Shown: positions 15,683 to 25,084 of the stretch, in pieces
Position numbering within the stretch: position 1 is the first letter of the stretch
Layout of the letters: every line of letters starts with the position of its first letter
Assembly: GCF_013620795.1 (NCBI RefSeq)
Contig: NZ_LGLW01000002.1
Location: 62,001-126,000, forward strand
DNA: 64,000 nt
Direction of reading: 5' to 3'
Source: Pseudomonas sp. Q2-TVG4-2
GTDB lineage: Bacteria; Pseudomonadota; Gammaproteobacteria; Pseudomonadales; Pseudomonadaceae
Made by a program: the position numbers and the translations under genes
Notes under the pieces: generated by a model
Seen by the model: the letters and a program-made list of their open reading frames with translations, nothing else
What the model was told of the DNA's origin: nothing
Databases searched by the model: none

Positions 15683-16028
15683 CGTTTCTGGCGGCTGCTG
15701 TTCTGCCCACTCGTCTCGTGGATCGCATCGATGCTCAATGCTCGGGCTTAAAGCCGGCAAAAGCGCCATGTTTTGGTTGTAGAGGAGCATTCGAAAAACG
15801 TTTGTGGTGCGACGAGATCATCATTGGGGAAGGCTCGCGCCGGCGGCGCGGTCTGACGGCTATGCTGTAACGCAACGTCATTCGCACAGGGTGTGCTCGG
15901 CGATCTATGTTTAAAAAAACGAACATAACAAGGCGTAAATGACGCCTTTCGTAAAAAATATTGATAGCCCTGGCGCTGCTGGTTTAGGGTGCCTTTCTGA
16001 TTATTGACGAATACCAGAGGACGCTCCC
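15683..16028. other. Upstream region of kauB
   Basis: 346 bp with no gene. Around 15909-15960 is an A/T-rich island with the hairpin-forming palindrome AAGGCG-TAAATGA-CGCCTT (15930-15948), followed by GTAAAAAATATTGATA. This is the likely promoter/operator zone of kauB. In P. aeruginosa a transaminase gene and a small gene lie between rpmG and kauB; here they are absent. Confidence 0.45.
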
Positions 16029-17522
16029 ATGACCACCCCGACCCTCTCCGATTGGCAACAGCGTGCCCGTGACCTGCGCATCGAAGGACGCGCCTTCATC
16101 CAGGGCGAATACACGGCATCCAGCGCAGCGGCCAGCTTCGATTGCATCAGTCCAGTCGATGGGCGTGTGTTGGCGCAAGTGGCGAGCTGCGACGAAGCCG
16201 ATGCCGACCGCGCCGTGATCAGCGCGCGCATGGCCTTCGAGTCGGGCGTCTGGTCGCGACTGGCGCCGGCCAAGCGCAAGGCGGTCATGATTCGTTTCGC
16301 CAATCTCCTCCAAGCCAACGCCGAAGAGCTGGCGTTGCTGGAAACTCTGGACATGGGCAAGCCCATCAGCGATTCGCTGAGCATCGATATCCCCGGGGCG
16401 GCCAATGCGTTGCGCTGGTCTGGTGAGGCTATCGACAAGATTTACGACGAAGTTGCGGCGACTCCGCATGATCAGCTGGGCTTGGTCACCCGTGAGCCGG
16501 TCGGGGTGGTGGCGGCCATCGTGCCGTGGAACTTCCCGCTGATGATGGCGTGCTGGAAGCTCGGTCCGGCGTTGTCCACCGGCAACTCGGTGATACTCAA
16601 ACCGTCCGAGAAATCGCCACTGAGTGCGATCCGTGTGGCGCAACTGGCCCTCGAAGCGGGCATTCCGCCGGGGGTGCTCAATGTGCTGCCGGGTTACGGA
16701 CACACCGTGGGCAAAGCGCTGGCGCTGCATATGGACGTCGATACGCTGGTGTTCACCGGCTCCACGCGGGTCGCCAAGCAGCTGATGATCTACGCTGGCG
16801 AATCCAATATGAAGCGGGTCTGGCTGGAAGCAGGAGGCAAGAGCCCGAACATCGTCTTCGCCGACGCGCCCGATCTCGAAGCTGCCGCCCGCTCGGCTGC
16901 CAGCGCCATCGCTTTCAACCAGGGGGAGGTCTGCACGGCCGGCTCGCGTCTGTTGGTGGAAAGCTCGGTGAAGGAGCGCTTCCTGCCGCTGGTGGTTGAG
17001 GCACTGAAGGGCTGGAAGCCAGGCAATCCGCTGGACCCAGCTACCAATGTCGGAGCCCTGGTCGACACGCAGCAGCTGGATACCGTGCTCGGCTACATCG
17101 AAGCCGGCCGTAACGATGGCGCTCAGGTGCTTATTGGCGGGCAGCGGACCCTGCAAGACACTGGCGGTCTCTACGTCGAGCCGACGATCTTCGATGGTGT
17201 CAGCAATGCGATGAAAATCGCCCGGGAGGAAATCTTTGGCCCGGTATTGTCGGTGATTACGTTCGACACGCCAGCAGAGGCCGTCGCAATCGCCAACGAC
17301 ACTCCGTACGGCCTCGCAGCGGCAGTGTGGACTGCGGATTTGTCCAAGGCCCATCTGACCGCCAAGGCGCTGCGGGCCGGCAGCGTCTGGGTCAATCAGT
17401 ACGACGGTGGCGACATGACCGCGCCGTTCGGTGGCTTCAAGCAGTCCGGCAACGGTCGCGACAAGTCGCTGCATGCCTTCGACAAATACACCGAGCTGAA
17501 GGCAACCTGGATAAAGCTTTAA
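16029..17522 (+). CDS. kauB: 4-guanidinobutyraldehyde / gamma-aminobutyraldehyde dehydrogenase
   Basis: A 497-residue NAD(P)-dependent aldehyde dehydrogenase, the same length as P. aeruginosa KauB, which also lies just downstream of rpmB-rpmG. It oxidises the aldehydes produced by transamination of putrescine, cadaverine, agmatine or the arginine 2-ketoglutaramate route. Motifs: VPWNFP near 165-170, FTGSTRVA near 242-249, base Glu267 in WLEAGGKSPN, and NQGEVCTAGSR with nucleophile Cys302. It works with the SpuC transaminase encoded 13 kb away. The ATG follows AGAGGACGCTCCC. No terminator is obvious after it. Confidence 0.88.
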   Translation: MTTPTLSDWQQRARDLRIEGRAFIQGEYTASSAAASFDCISPVDGRVLAQVASCDEADADRAVISARMAFESGVWSRLAPAKRKAVMIRFANLLQANAEELALLETLDMGKPISDSLSIDIPGAANALRWSGEAIDKIYDEVAATPHDQLGLVTREPVGVVAAIVPWNFPLMMACWKLGPALSTGNSVILKPSEKSPLSAIRVAQLALEAGIPPGVLNVLPGYGHTVGKALALHMDVDTLVFTGSTRVAKQLMIYAGESNMKRVWLEAGGKSPNIVFADAPDLEAAARSAASAIAFNQGEVCTAGSRLLVESSVKERFLPLVVEALKGWKPGNPLDPATNVGALVDTQQLDTVLGYIEAGRNDGAQVLIGGQRTLQDTGGLYVEPTIFDGVSNAMKIAREEIFGPVLSVITFDTPAEAVAIANDTPYGLAAAVWTADLSKAHLTAKALRAGSVWVNQYDGGDMTAPFGGFKQSGNGRDKSLHAFDKYTELKATWIKL

Positions 17523-17768
17523 ACAGAGAGCGGCAAGTCAAACCTGAAGGGTGTCGTCGGCGATCAGCTCGTGCGCCGAACGCCTACCGGTGCGGCTGAC
17601 CCTCAACGTGGTTAGCCGAGGAGACGATGCAGAGGCCGGCGAGCTTCAGCAGCGACGCCGGCGCTGCTCCGGTTCGAGCTCGCGACAAGCGGTCGGCCCG
17701 CTGCGCGAAGTCGTCAGTGTCGGCCACAGGCGTTTGGTAACCTGCTGCGCAGCGCCAGATTGGCGCCG
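17523..17768. other. Intergenic region after kauB
   Basis: 246 bp between convergent genes (kauB and a response regulator). I see no hairpin with a T run and no credible gene; a 62-codon minus-strand frame here has no family resemblance. Confidence 0.4.
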
Positions 17769-18158
17769 TCATCGCTCCTCGGCATTCCAGATTTCTTGCA
17801 GTTGCGTCGCCAGTTGCAGGGGGTCGAATGGCTTCTGCAGTAGCTTGCGGACACCGAGCCGCTGCAGCTCGTCAGCATCGGCTGGCCCGTTCGGTTGTCC
17901 GGTCAGCAGCACTACCGGCGTCCGCTGTAGATCAATCTGCGGCGAGAGCTGACGCAGTAATTCCATGCCGCCCATCTGCGGCAGCATTACATCCAGCAGG
18001 ATCATGTCAGGTGCGAAGCGCTGCGCTTGCTCCAGCGCTTCCAGGCCAGACGCGCAGCTGAGCACCTGGAAGCCGCCAAGCTTCTCCAGGGCGATCCGCG
18101 TCACCACTCGAATGGATGGGACGTCTTCGACATGAAGGATCCGCTGCAATGGCCTCAT
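17769..18158 (-). CDS. Single-domain response regulator (CheY-like)
   Basis: A 129-residue receiver domain with no output domain. The acidic pocket is in ILHVEDVPS, the phospho-acceptor Asp is in MILLDVMLPQMGG, the switch Thr is in VVLLTG, and the conserved Lys is in LQKPFDP. Its start overlaps the end of the histidine kinase gene by 4 bp (ATGA), so the two are translationally coupled and it is the likely phosphate acceptor. It is about half identical by eye to the second receiver at 20594-20980 and probably arose with it by duplication. Output is presumably by protein-protein contact. Confidence 0.88.
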   Translation of the reverse strand: MRPLQRILHVEDVPSIRVVTRIALEKLGGFQVLSCASGLEALEQAQRFAPDMILLDVMLPQMGGMELLRQLSPQIDLQRTPVVLLTGQPNGPADADELQRLGVRKLLQKPFDPLQLATQLQEIWNAEER

Positions 18159-20560
18159 GGCTGAGCCTCATGCAACGGATAGCAGGGCAGTTCGAACCAG
18201 AAACAGGCGCCTGCGCCAGGGGCCGAATCGAAACCGATCTGTCCGTCCATATGCTCGATCAACTCCTTGCTGATGGCCAGGCCGAGGCCGGTGCCGCCCT
18301 GCTGGCGCGTATCCGAAGCATCCGCCTGCGCGAACTTGCTGAATATCCGTTCGCGGAAGGCATCGGCAATCCCTGGCCCCTTGTCGCAAATGCTGACGCG
18401 GACTTTATGGGCATCGACCGTTTCGGCCCATAGTTCAACGGTCTCGCCAGGCGGCGAGTATTTGGCTGCGTTGGATAGCAGATTGCTTAATACCTGCTCC
18501 AGCCGCATCGTATCGACTCTGATCGATACCGGTGGGCAGCGGACCAGCTCGGTGGTGACCGAATAACTCTCGGCGTAACCCTGGTTGCTGCGCAGGGCCT
18601 GCTCTAGCAGCGGCTGCAGGGGTTGCAGCTGCAGCTCGAAGCGCATCTTGCCGGCAGAGAGCTTGTCGATATCCAGGAGGTCGTCGATCAGCGCGCTCAA
18701 GCGCTTGCTGTTCTGATGGGCAATATCCAGCAGCTCCTGCAAATGCCCCGGCACCTCGCCGATCACCTCGCTGCAGATCAGCCCCAGCGAGGCCGTGATG
18801 GAGGTCAGTGGTGTGCGCAACTCATGGCTGACGGTGGAGACGAAGTCCCGTTGCAGCGTCTCGATCTGCTTGCGCTCGGTGATGTCATGCAGCACCACCA
18901 CCGCACCGCTTTGCTGGCCGTTGGAGGCATACATCGGATCGGCATTGGCCGATACGTGGCGGATCATGCCCTGGTTCACGATGGACAGCTCCACGTTGCG
19001 GATGCGTTCGCCGCGTAACGCACGCGTCAGCGGGACCTCTTCATAGCTCATCGGTGTCACCCCGTCCGCATGATAGAGATGGTAGGCGTCCGGCCACCGT
19101 TCCGGCGTCAGGCGCTGCGCATCGATTCCGTGCCAGAGCCGGGCGGTGTGGTTGAACAGCGTGAGGTGACCTTCGGAGTCGCAGGCGACGACGGCTTCGG
19201 ATAGGGCTTCGAGCAGACGTCGGTTCATTTCCTGCTGCTTGTCCAGTTCCAACTGCTCAGCCTTGCGCTCGGTGATGTCGGTCACCAGGCCGTGCCAGAG
19301 CACTGAACCGTCCGCCTGACGCATCGGCGTGGCGCGTGCCTCGACCCAGATAAGGCCCTTGCGCGGGTGCTCGATACGGTGCTCGAAGTGCCAGGGCGTG
19401 AGCGTCGAAGCAGCCTGGCCGATGCTTGCCAGCACGGGCTCGCGGTCTTGGGGATGAATGCGGTTGTAGACCGGGCCGATATCCGGCGCCATCTCGGCCG
19501 CACTCAGCCCGTAGATATCCTCGACCCCTTCGCTGAGGTACGGGAACGAGCTGGTTCCGTCGGGTCGCCAGCAGAACTGGAACAGCATGCCGGGAACCTG
19601 CGCCGCGATTTGTTGTAGACGCAGCTGCAAGCGCTCCTGATGGGCCAGGTCATAGGCACTGATGATGTAGCCGCGCAGCAGCTCGCGTTCGTCATGAATT
19701 GCCGACACATTCAGCAGCACCGGCACGCTCTCACCTGTGCGGTGCAGCAGGCGCCATTCGCGCATTTCGCGACGGCCTTCGAGCAACGGCGCGGTGAGCA
19801 CGGCGAACCCTGGCTCGATGGTCTCGCCCAGTTCGTTGCTGAGGATGCTTGCGCGGCGAGCCAGGGCGTCCGGCGGAAACAATATCGAGGTCAGCGGTTG
19901 ATCGATCAGCATCTGCTCGGGATAGCCGAACAGGCGTTCGGCGGTCGGGTTGACGCCCGATATCCGTCCGTCGGCGGTGGTCAGCAGCATAGCGCTGGCG
20001 GCGCTGTTGATCAGCGCCTGCTGCAGCGCCGCCTGTTCGGCGTAGCGGTGGCTCTGCAGGCGCTCCTCGAACAGTCGCATGATCTGTCGGCTCAGATTCG
20101 CCAGGGCGTCGCGTTGCGCATCGCTGAGCTGGCGCGGCTGATGATCGATTACGCAGAGCGTGCCGAGGTTGTAGCCATCCGGCGAAGTCAGTGGCGCGCC
20201 GGCATAGAAGCGGATGCGAGGGGCGCCAGTTACCAACGGGTTTTCCTGAAAGCGTTGATCCTGTTGTGCGTCGCTGACCTCGAAGATGCCCTGGCCTTCG
20301 ATGGTATGGGTGCAGAACGAGATCTCCCGCGGGGTTTCGCTGACATCGAGGCCGAAGCGGCTCTTGAACCACTGGCGACGATCATCGACCAGCGAGATCA
20401 GCGCAATCGGGGTGTCGCAGATATACGACGCCAGCTGAGTGAAGTCATCGAAGGCGGACTCGTCCGGTGTATCGAGAATTTCGTAGCGCAGCAGGGCGGC
20501 GAGCCGGGACAATTCGCGGGAAGGAGGGGAAGGCGCCGGCATCGATTTCAGTGACTCCAT
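18155..20560 (-). CDS. Soluble GAF-PAS-PAS-PAS sensor histidine kinase
   Basis: An 801-residue cytosolic kinase without membrane segments. The order is a GAF-type domain (about 25-165; LDTPDESAFDDFTQLA start and FYAGAPL), three PAS/PAC domains (about 180-295, 305-425 and 430-555, the last two closing with DITERK), HisKA with SHELRTPLTS (near 567) and HATPase_c with the N box LSNLLSNAAKYS, G1 CDKGPGIAD and G2 GGTGLGLAIS. The signal is unknown; GAF and multiple PAS domains suggest redox, ligand or light cues. It lies between two single-domain response regulators on the same strand, with a 4-bp overlap on one side and a 33-bp gap on the other. Confidence 0.88.
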   Translation of the reverse strand: MESLKSMPAPSPPSRELSRLAALLRYEILDTPDESAFDDFTQLASYICDTPIALISLVDDRRQWFKSRFGLDVSETPREISFCTHTIEGQGIFEVSDAQQDQRFQENPLVTGAPRIRFYAGAPLTSPDGYNLGTLCVIDHQPRQLSDAQRDALANLSRQIMRLFEERLQSHRYAEQAALQQALINSAASAMLLTTADGRISGVNPTAERLFGYPEQMLIDQPLTSILFPPDALARRASILSNELGETIEPGFAVLTAPLLEGRREMREWRLLHRTGESVPVLLNVSAIHDERELLRGYIISAYDLAHQERLQLRLQQIAAQVPGMLFQFCWRPDGTSSFPYLSEGVEDIYGLSAAEMAPDIGPVYNRIHPQDREPVLASIGQAASTLTPWHFEHRIEHPRKGLIWVEARATPMRQADGSVLWHGLVTDITERKAEQLELDKQQEMNRRLLEALSEAVVACDSEGHLTLFNHTARLWHGIDAQRLTPERWPDAYHLYHADGVTPMSYEEVPLTRALRGERIRNVELSIVNQGMIRHVSANADPMYASNGQQSGAVVVLHDITERKQIETLQRDFVSTVSHELRTPLTSITASLGLICSEVIGEVPGHLQELLDIAHQNSKRLSALIDDLLDIDKLSAGKMRFELQLQPLQPLLEQALRSNQGYAESYSVTTELVRCPPVSIRVDTMRLEQVLSNLLSNAAKYSPPGETVELWAETVDAHKVRVSICDKGPGIADAFRERIFSKFAQADASDTRQQGGTGLGLAISKELIEHMDGQIGFDSAPGAGACFWFELPCYPLHEAQP

Positions 20561-20593
20561 CTGCTAATTGTCTCGTTGGGTTGGGGCGGCGGT

Positions 20594-20980
20594 TTATGCG
20601 TCACCGGCTTCCCAGATTGCTTGGATCCGGCTGGCCAGGCGCATCGGATCGAACGGTTTGATGATCACGTCGCGTGCGCCGAGTTTGCGCAGATTTTCGA
20701 TTTCGCCGGGCTGAGCCTTGGCAGTCATGAAGACCACCGGTACCTGCGCCAGGTCGACCTGTCCGCCGAGCCGGGTGAGGGTTTCCGTGCCGCCCATGCC
20801 CGGCATCATCACATCGAGCAGAATAAACTGCGGTGCGAACCGTTCAACCTCTCCCAGCGCCTGCAGACCGGACGAGCAGGACAGCACCTGATAACCTCCG
20901 ATCGCCTCCAGCGCTACTTTGACGACCGCCTGGATGGATGGGTCGTCCTCGACATGCAGAATCCTTTTCAGCTCGGTCAT
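20594..20980 (-). CDS. Single-domain response regulator (CheY-like), paralogue
   Basis: A 128-residue receiver-only protein: ILHVEDDPS acidic pocket, ILLDVMMPGMGG with the phospho-Asp, VVFMTAK with the switch Thr, and IIKPFDP with the Lys. I start at the ATG at 20980 (MTELKRILHVED), preceded by GGAGG, not at a longer upstream frame. It lies 33 bp before the kinase gene and is the first gene of the three-gene unit. It resembles the distal regulator at 17769-18158 strongly (both RILHVED..SI, ..QVLSC.SGL.AL, ..PFDP..LA). The pair may compete for, or relay, phosphate from one kinase. Confidence 0.88.
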   Translation of the reverse strand: MTELKRILHVEDDPSIQAVVKVALEAIGGYQVLSCSSGLQALGEVERFAPQFILLDVMMPGMGGTETLTRLGGQVDLAQVPVVFMTAKAQPGEIENLRKLGARDVIIKPFDPMRLASRIQAIWEAGDA

Positions 20981-21506
20981 GCGGGACCTCCAGCAGCGCT
21001 CCAGCACTCGATAGCAGTTTGGCAGTTTGATCGTCGGCTGGCGCATTGCTCAGGAAAAATAGCTCGGCGGAAAGCAGCGCCCGGGACCGTCACGAATCCG
21101 GCTGACGCGTCGGGCGAAACGGATCGAGCCAGATTCTGCGGTCCGCACCCTGTCGCGGTCGGAATGCCGTGCCGCTCGGGTCTGACGCTGTATCAGGAGG
21201 CGATTTCATTCAGCTTAGGCGTTTTGCTCATCGTCTGCCGCCGATCGGTTGATCAGCATCTTGAGCCGAGCGACACCGAACGTTGGCGAGCTTGCGGTGA
21301 TCGTTGAGCTAGAGCGGTCCATCGCGTCAACCGCGCACAGACGAGCCGTGCAGTCCGTTGTCTTATTCGGTATCTGCGTACCCCGGCGTCCGTCGAAAAA
21401 CCGCATTACTGCGACGGGCGGGCGCGCAATGTATCGTCATGGGCAGATAATGGCCCGGCGCTGGCGCTGCCGGCCCGTGTTTTTCTTCGCTGCGAGGCTG
21501 CTACAC
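20981..21506. other. Divergent intergenic region between receiver gene and desA
   Basis: 526 bp that must hold two divergent promoters. I see no confident promoter, operator or gene. Short frames exist on both strands (for example 63 codons on the minus strand at 21215-21406) without family resemblance. A hydrophobic-poor frame runs into desA from 21249 but lacks a desaturase signature before 21507. Confidence 0.4.
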
Positions 21507-22697
21507 ATGTGGTACACCGGATTTCTAAACCTCTCGGCCTGGCAAGTGGTCGCGGCCACTCTGCTGCTGACTCATGTGACAATTATCGCTGTCACCGTCT
21601 ATCTGCACCGCTATTCCGCTCACCGTTCGCTCGAACTGAATGCTGGGCTCAAGCATTTCTTCCGCTTCTGGTTGTGGTTGACCACGGCGATGAATACCCG
21701 CGAGTGGACGGCCATCCATCGCAAGCACCACGCCAAATGCGAAACGCCGGACGACCCGCACAGCCCGGTACAGAAAGGCCTGGGCACGGTGTTAACCCGT
21801 GGCGCCGAGCTGTACATGGAAGAAGCGAAGAACGAAGAAACCCTACGCATCTATGGCAAGAACTGCCCGGGCGACTGGATCGAGCGCAACCTGTATTCGC
21901 GCTTTCCCAATCTGGGCATCGTCCTGATGCTTGGCCTCGATCTGGCGCTGTTCGGTGTAATCGGCCTGACCGTATGGGCGGTGCAGATGATCTGGATTCC
22001 GCTCTGGGCCGCCGGGGTGGTCAACGGGCTCGGACATGCGGTGGGTTATCGCAACTTCGAATGCCGTGATGCGGCGACCAACCTGCTGCCGTGGGGCATC
22101 CTCATCGGCGGCGAAGAGCTGCATAACAATCACCATACCTATCCGAACTCGGCCAAGCTGTCGGTGCGCAAGTGGGAGTTCGATATGGGCTGGGCCTGGA
22201 TCAAGCTGTTCAGCGTATTTGGTCTGGCGAAAGTGAATCGCACCGCGCCCATCGCTCACCGCGTCACGCCCAAGCATCAGTTGGACATGGATAGCGCCAT
22301 GGCGATACTCAACAACCGCTTTCAGATCATGGCGCAATACCGAAAGCTGGTGATCAAACCGCTCGTGCGCCTGGAGCTGGAACGCGCCGATGCCTCGATG
22401 CGCCATCAGTTTCGCCGGGCCAAGCGGCTGCTGTCGCGTGAACCGAGCCTGCTGCAGGATGAGCAACAGGCGCGTATCGCGGTGATCCTGGAGCAGAGCC
22501 AGTCGCTGCGCATCATTTACGAGCAGCGTCTGGCCTTGCAACAGATCTGGACCCGTACCAGCGCCAACGGCCATGACATGCTCGCCGCGATGAAACAGTG
22601 GGTGCAGGATGCTGAAGCCAGCGGTATCCACTCGCTACGCGAGTTCGCCGAGCACCTGAGAACCTACTCGCTGAGGCCGGCGGTCGCCCACGCATGA
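21507..22697 (+). CDS. desA: Fatty acid desaturase (DesA-type delta-9 acyl-lipid desaturase)
   Basis: A 396-residue integral-membrane diiron desaturase that introduces a delta-9 double bond into membrane phospholipid acyl chains, an aerobic route to unsaturated lipids. The three His boxes are clear: HRYSAH (34-39), HRKHH (71-75) and HNNHH (206-210). Hydrophobic segments lie at about 8-30, 47-62 and 140-170. A charged helical C-terminal tail (280-396) follows the catalytic core, as in Pseudomonas DesA. The ATG at 21507 has GAGG about 10 nt upstream. In P. aeruginosa desA also lies near the gpu/agu/spu genes, so the context matches. Confidence 0.9.
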   Translation: MWYTGFLNLSAWQVVAATLLLTHVTIIAVTVYLHRYSAHRSLELNAGLKHFFRFWLWLTTAMNTREWTAIHRKHHAKCETPDDPHSPVQKGLGTVLTRGAELYMEEAKNEETLRIYGKNCPGDWIERNLYSRFPNLGIVLMLGLDLALFGVIGLTVWAVQMIWIPLWAAGVVNGLGHAVGYRNFECRDAATNLLPWGILIGGEELHNNHHTYPNSAKLSVRKWEFDMGWAWIKLFSVFGLAKVNRTAPIAHRVTPKHQLDMDSAMAILNNRFQIMAQYRKLVIKPLVRLELERADASMRHQFRRAKRLLSREPSLLQDEQQARIAVILEQSQSLRIIYEQRLALQQIWTRTSANGHDMLAAMKQWVQDAEASGIHSLREFAEHLRTYSLRPAVAHA

Positions 22698-22840
22698 CCT
22701 CCGATCGGCGCGCTCTCCGAGGGGCGCGCAGGCCGGAACTTTGCTCAGCCGACGCTCTCTGAACTGCATTCTGGTGCTAACGCGACAGCAACCCCTGGTG
22801 GGTCTCCGCTGGGTGCCTGGCGCCATTTGGGAACGCAGGT

Positions 22841-23839
22841 ATGAATTTGGTGAAGTCGCGAAGCGATACGGGGGTTGGCATTCTTCCTCCGACTGAGGCG
22901 CAAACGCTGCTGGCGCTCATGCATGCCCGTGGTGAGGTTGAACGCCTGAGCGAGAGAGAGCAGCTGTTCAGCACCCTGATGGGCGCGGTCAAGGCTGTAC
23001 TCTGGGCGTTTGATTGGAAGGCCCAGCAGATGATCTACGTCAGCCCCGCCTACGAGCAGGTGTTCGGCCGCTCCGTCGCGTTGCTGCTGGCGGATTTCGG
23101 CGAATGGCGCAACAGCATCTATCCCGATGACCTGGAATATGCTCAGCGCAGCATGCTCGAGGTCTTGGACAAGGGGGCCGTCGAAGAGCGTGAGTACCGC
23201 ATCATCCGCGCCGACGGGCAACTGCGCTGGCTCAGCGACAAGTGCTTCATCGCGCGCAATGAGGATAGCGCGCGCGGGCCAATCATCGTCGGCATCGCCG
23301 AAGACATTACGGAGAAGAAGCAGCTCGAAGGCGAACTGCAGCGGCTGGCCACCACCGACGTGCTGACCCAGAGCAGCAACCGGCGCTACTTCTTCGAATG
23401 TGCTCAGCGCGAGTTCGACCTGGCCCGGCAATACGCGAGTCCGCTGGCGTTTCAGCTGCTGGATATCGATGACTTCAAGCGAATCAACGATACCCATGGT
23501 CATCAGACGGGCGATCAGGTACTGCAGCGCGTGGCACAGTGTGGGTCATCCGTGCTGCGCCGCGGCGATCTGTTCGGTCGCATTGGCGGTGAAGAATTCG
23601 CTTTGCTGTTGCCCGGCTGCCAGCCTGACCTCGCCGAGCAGATCGCCGAGAGGCTGCAGCGCGAGATCCAACGGCTAGTGTTCACCAGCCCAGACGGCCA
23701 GCGCTTCGGTGTCACCATCAGCCTCGGCGTGACCTACCTCAGGGCCGGCGATCCCGATCTGAGCGCGTTGTTTGCCCGGGCCGATGCGGCGATGTATACC
23801 GCCAAGCGCTTGGGCAAGAATCAGGTGATCGTCTCCTGA
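22841..23839 (+). CDS. PAS-GGDEF diguanylate cyclase
   Basis: A 332-residue cytosolic protein: an N-terminal segment, a PAS/PAC domain (about 42-160, ending IAEDITEKKQLEGEL) and a GGDEF domain (about 168-330). The active-site motif is GGEEF (249-253). A product-inhibition I-site, RRGD (240-243), stands exactly five residues before it, so an active, feedback-inhibited c-di-GMP synthase is expected. The metal-binding Asp lies in LDIDDFK. It is orthologous in position to the P. aeruginosa cyclase next to aguA, and is convergent with aguA (35-bp gap). The ribosome-binding site is weak (GCAGGT directly before the ATG). Confidence 0.9.
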   Translation: MNLVKSRSDTGVGILPPTEAQTLLALMHARGEVERLSEREQLFSTLMGAVKAVLWAFDWKAQQMIYVSPAYEQVFGRSVALLLADFGEWRNSIYPDDLEYAQRSMLEVLDKGAVEEREYRIIRADGQLRWLSDKCFIARNEDSARGPIIVGIAEDITEKKQLEGELQRLATTDVLTQSSNRRYFFECAQREFDLARQYASPLAFQLLDIDDFKRINDTHGHQTGDQVLQRVAQCGSSVLRRGDLFGRIGGEEFALLLPGCQPDLAEQIAERLQREIQRLVFTSPDGQRFGVTISLGVTYLRAGDPDLSALFARADAAMYTAKRLGKNQVIVS

Positions 23840-23874
23840 GCAGAGTGATCGGCCGGCGGCGCCTATGGTGATTG

Positions 23875-24990
23875 CTACGCCGAAGCGCGGCTCGACGCGG
23901 CGGGCTGCTGCTGGGTGATGCAGTGGATATTGCCGCCTCCGAGCAGAATCTCGCGCCCCGGCACCATGACGACCTGATGCTGCGCAAACACGCGGCTAAG
24001 AATAGCCTCTGCTTCGCTATCCAGCGGATCGCCAAATGACGGGGCGATGATGCCGCCGTTAACGATCAGGAAGTTCACGTAGCTGCCGGCCAGGCGGATC
24101 GAGGGATCACGCGGCTGGGTGCCGACCAGCGGCACGACACCGGCACATTCTTCTTCGGTAGCGTGCAGCGGTCCGGGAATCGGCATCTTGTGTACCACCA
24201 GTTGTCGATCCCAGGCATCACGCGCCTGCCCCAGCACTCGCATGGCGGCCTGGCAGCGCTCGTAATTGGGGTTGTCGCGATCATCGGTCCAGGCCAGCAA
24301 TACCTCGCCTGGACGAACGAAACAGCAGAAGTTGTCCACGTGCCCGTCGGTTTCGTCGTTGTACAGTCCGTATGGCAGCCAGATGACCTTATCGATCGCA
24401 AGATGATCGGCCAGCACCCGTTCGATCTCTTCGCGAGAGCGGTGCGGGTTGCGATTGTGGTTGAGCAGACACTCTTCGGTGGTGATCAGCGTGCCTTCAC
24501 CATCGACATGAATCGAGCCGCCTTCGAGGACGAAACCCTCGGTGCGGTAACGGTCGCAACGTTCGATCTCGAGGATCTTGCGCGCCACCTCGTCGTCGCG
24601 CTGCCAGTCTTCGTAGAGCCCACCGTTCAGCCCGCCCCAGGCGTTGAATGTCCAGTCGACGCCGCGCAGGCCGCCCTTGCCGTTGATCACGAAGGTCGGG
24701 CCGGTGTCCCGCACCCAGGCATCGTCGCTACTGATCTCCACCACGCGAATACGCGGGTCGTCGAGTTGCTCCCGCGCAGCCACGTACTGCTCGGCGGTGG
24801 CACAGACCGTGACCGGCTCGAAGCGCGCAATGGCTTTGGCCACAGCGGTAAAGGCCGCTTGCGCCGGCGCGCCCTGGTCGCGCCAGTTGTCAGGGCGCTG
24901 CGGCCAGACCATCCAGGTCTGGCTATGCGGTGCCCACTCGGCTGGCATGTGATAGTCGTCGGCACGCGGCGTGGTGGTGAGAGTGGTCAT
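23875..24990 (-). CDS. aguA: Agmatine deiminase
   Basis: A 371-residue enzyme of the guanidino-group-modifying fold that hydrolyses agmatine to N-carbamoylputrescine and ammonia. Motifs: [11 protein letters not shown] near 88, [18 protein letters not shown] with the catalytic Glu, DGHVDNF with the catalytic Asp-His, and [13 protein letters not shown] with nucleophile Cys357. Length and motifs fit Pseudomonas AguA. It is the distal gene of aguBA, separated from aguB by 94 bp that include a REP element. The product goes to AguB. The start at 24990 has GGAA at a suitable distance. Confidence 0.95.
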   Translation of the reverse strand: MTTLTTTPRADDYHMPAEWAPHSQTWMVWPQRPDNWRDQGAPAQAAFTAVAKAIARFEPVTVCATAEQYVAAREQLDDPRIRVVEISSDDAWVRDTGPTFVINGKGGLRGVDWTFNAWGGLNGGLYEDWQRDDEVARKILEIERCDRYRTEGFVLEGGSIHVDGEGTLITTEECLLNHNRNPHRSREEIERVLADHLAIDKVIWLPYGLYNDETDGHVDNFCCFVRPGEVLLAWTDDRDNPNYERCQAAMRVLGQARDAWDRQLVVHKMPIPGPLHATEEECAGVVPLVGTQPRDPSIRLAGSYVNFLIVNGGIIAPSFGDPLDSEAEAILSRVFAQHQVVMVPGREILLGGGNIHCITQQQPAASSRASA

Positions 24991-25018
24991 CGGTCGTTTC
25001 CGTAGAGTGCGCTGCCTT

Positions 25019-25066
25019 GTAGGAGCGAGCTTGCTCGTAATGCGGCGCAGCAGCTCGCGCTCCTAC
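25019..25066. repeat. REP element between aguB and aguA
   Basis: GTAGGAGCGAGC (25019-25030) pairs with GCTCGCGCTCCTAC (25053-25066), the Pseudomonas REP type, related to the doublet at 12067. The arms differ by a 2-nt insertion. It sits between the two cistrons of the aguBA operon and could stabilise the upstream aguB part of the mRNA. Confidence 0.8.
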
Positions 25067-25084
25067 TGTAGGTCAAAGGTTCGA

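Noticed and set aside
15984..17474. 496-codon minus-strand frame opposite kauB
   Set aside because: Shadow of kauB, low complexity, no ribosome-binding site.
21215..21406. 63-codon minus-strand frame upstream of desA
   Set aside because: Plausible size for a peptide but no ribosome-binding site or recognised family; not supportable.
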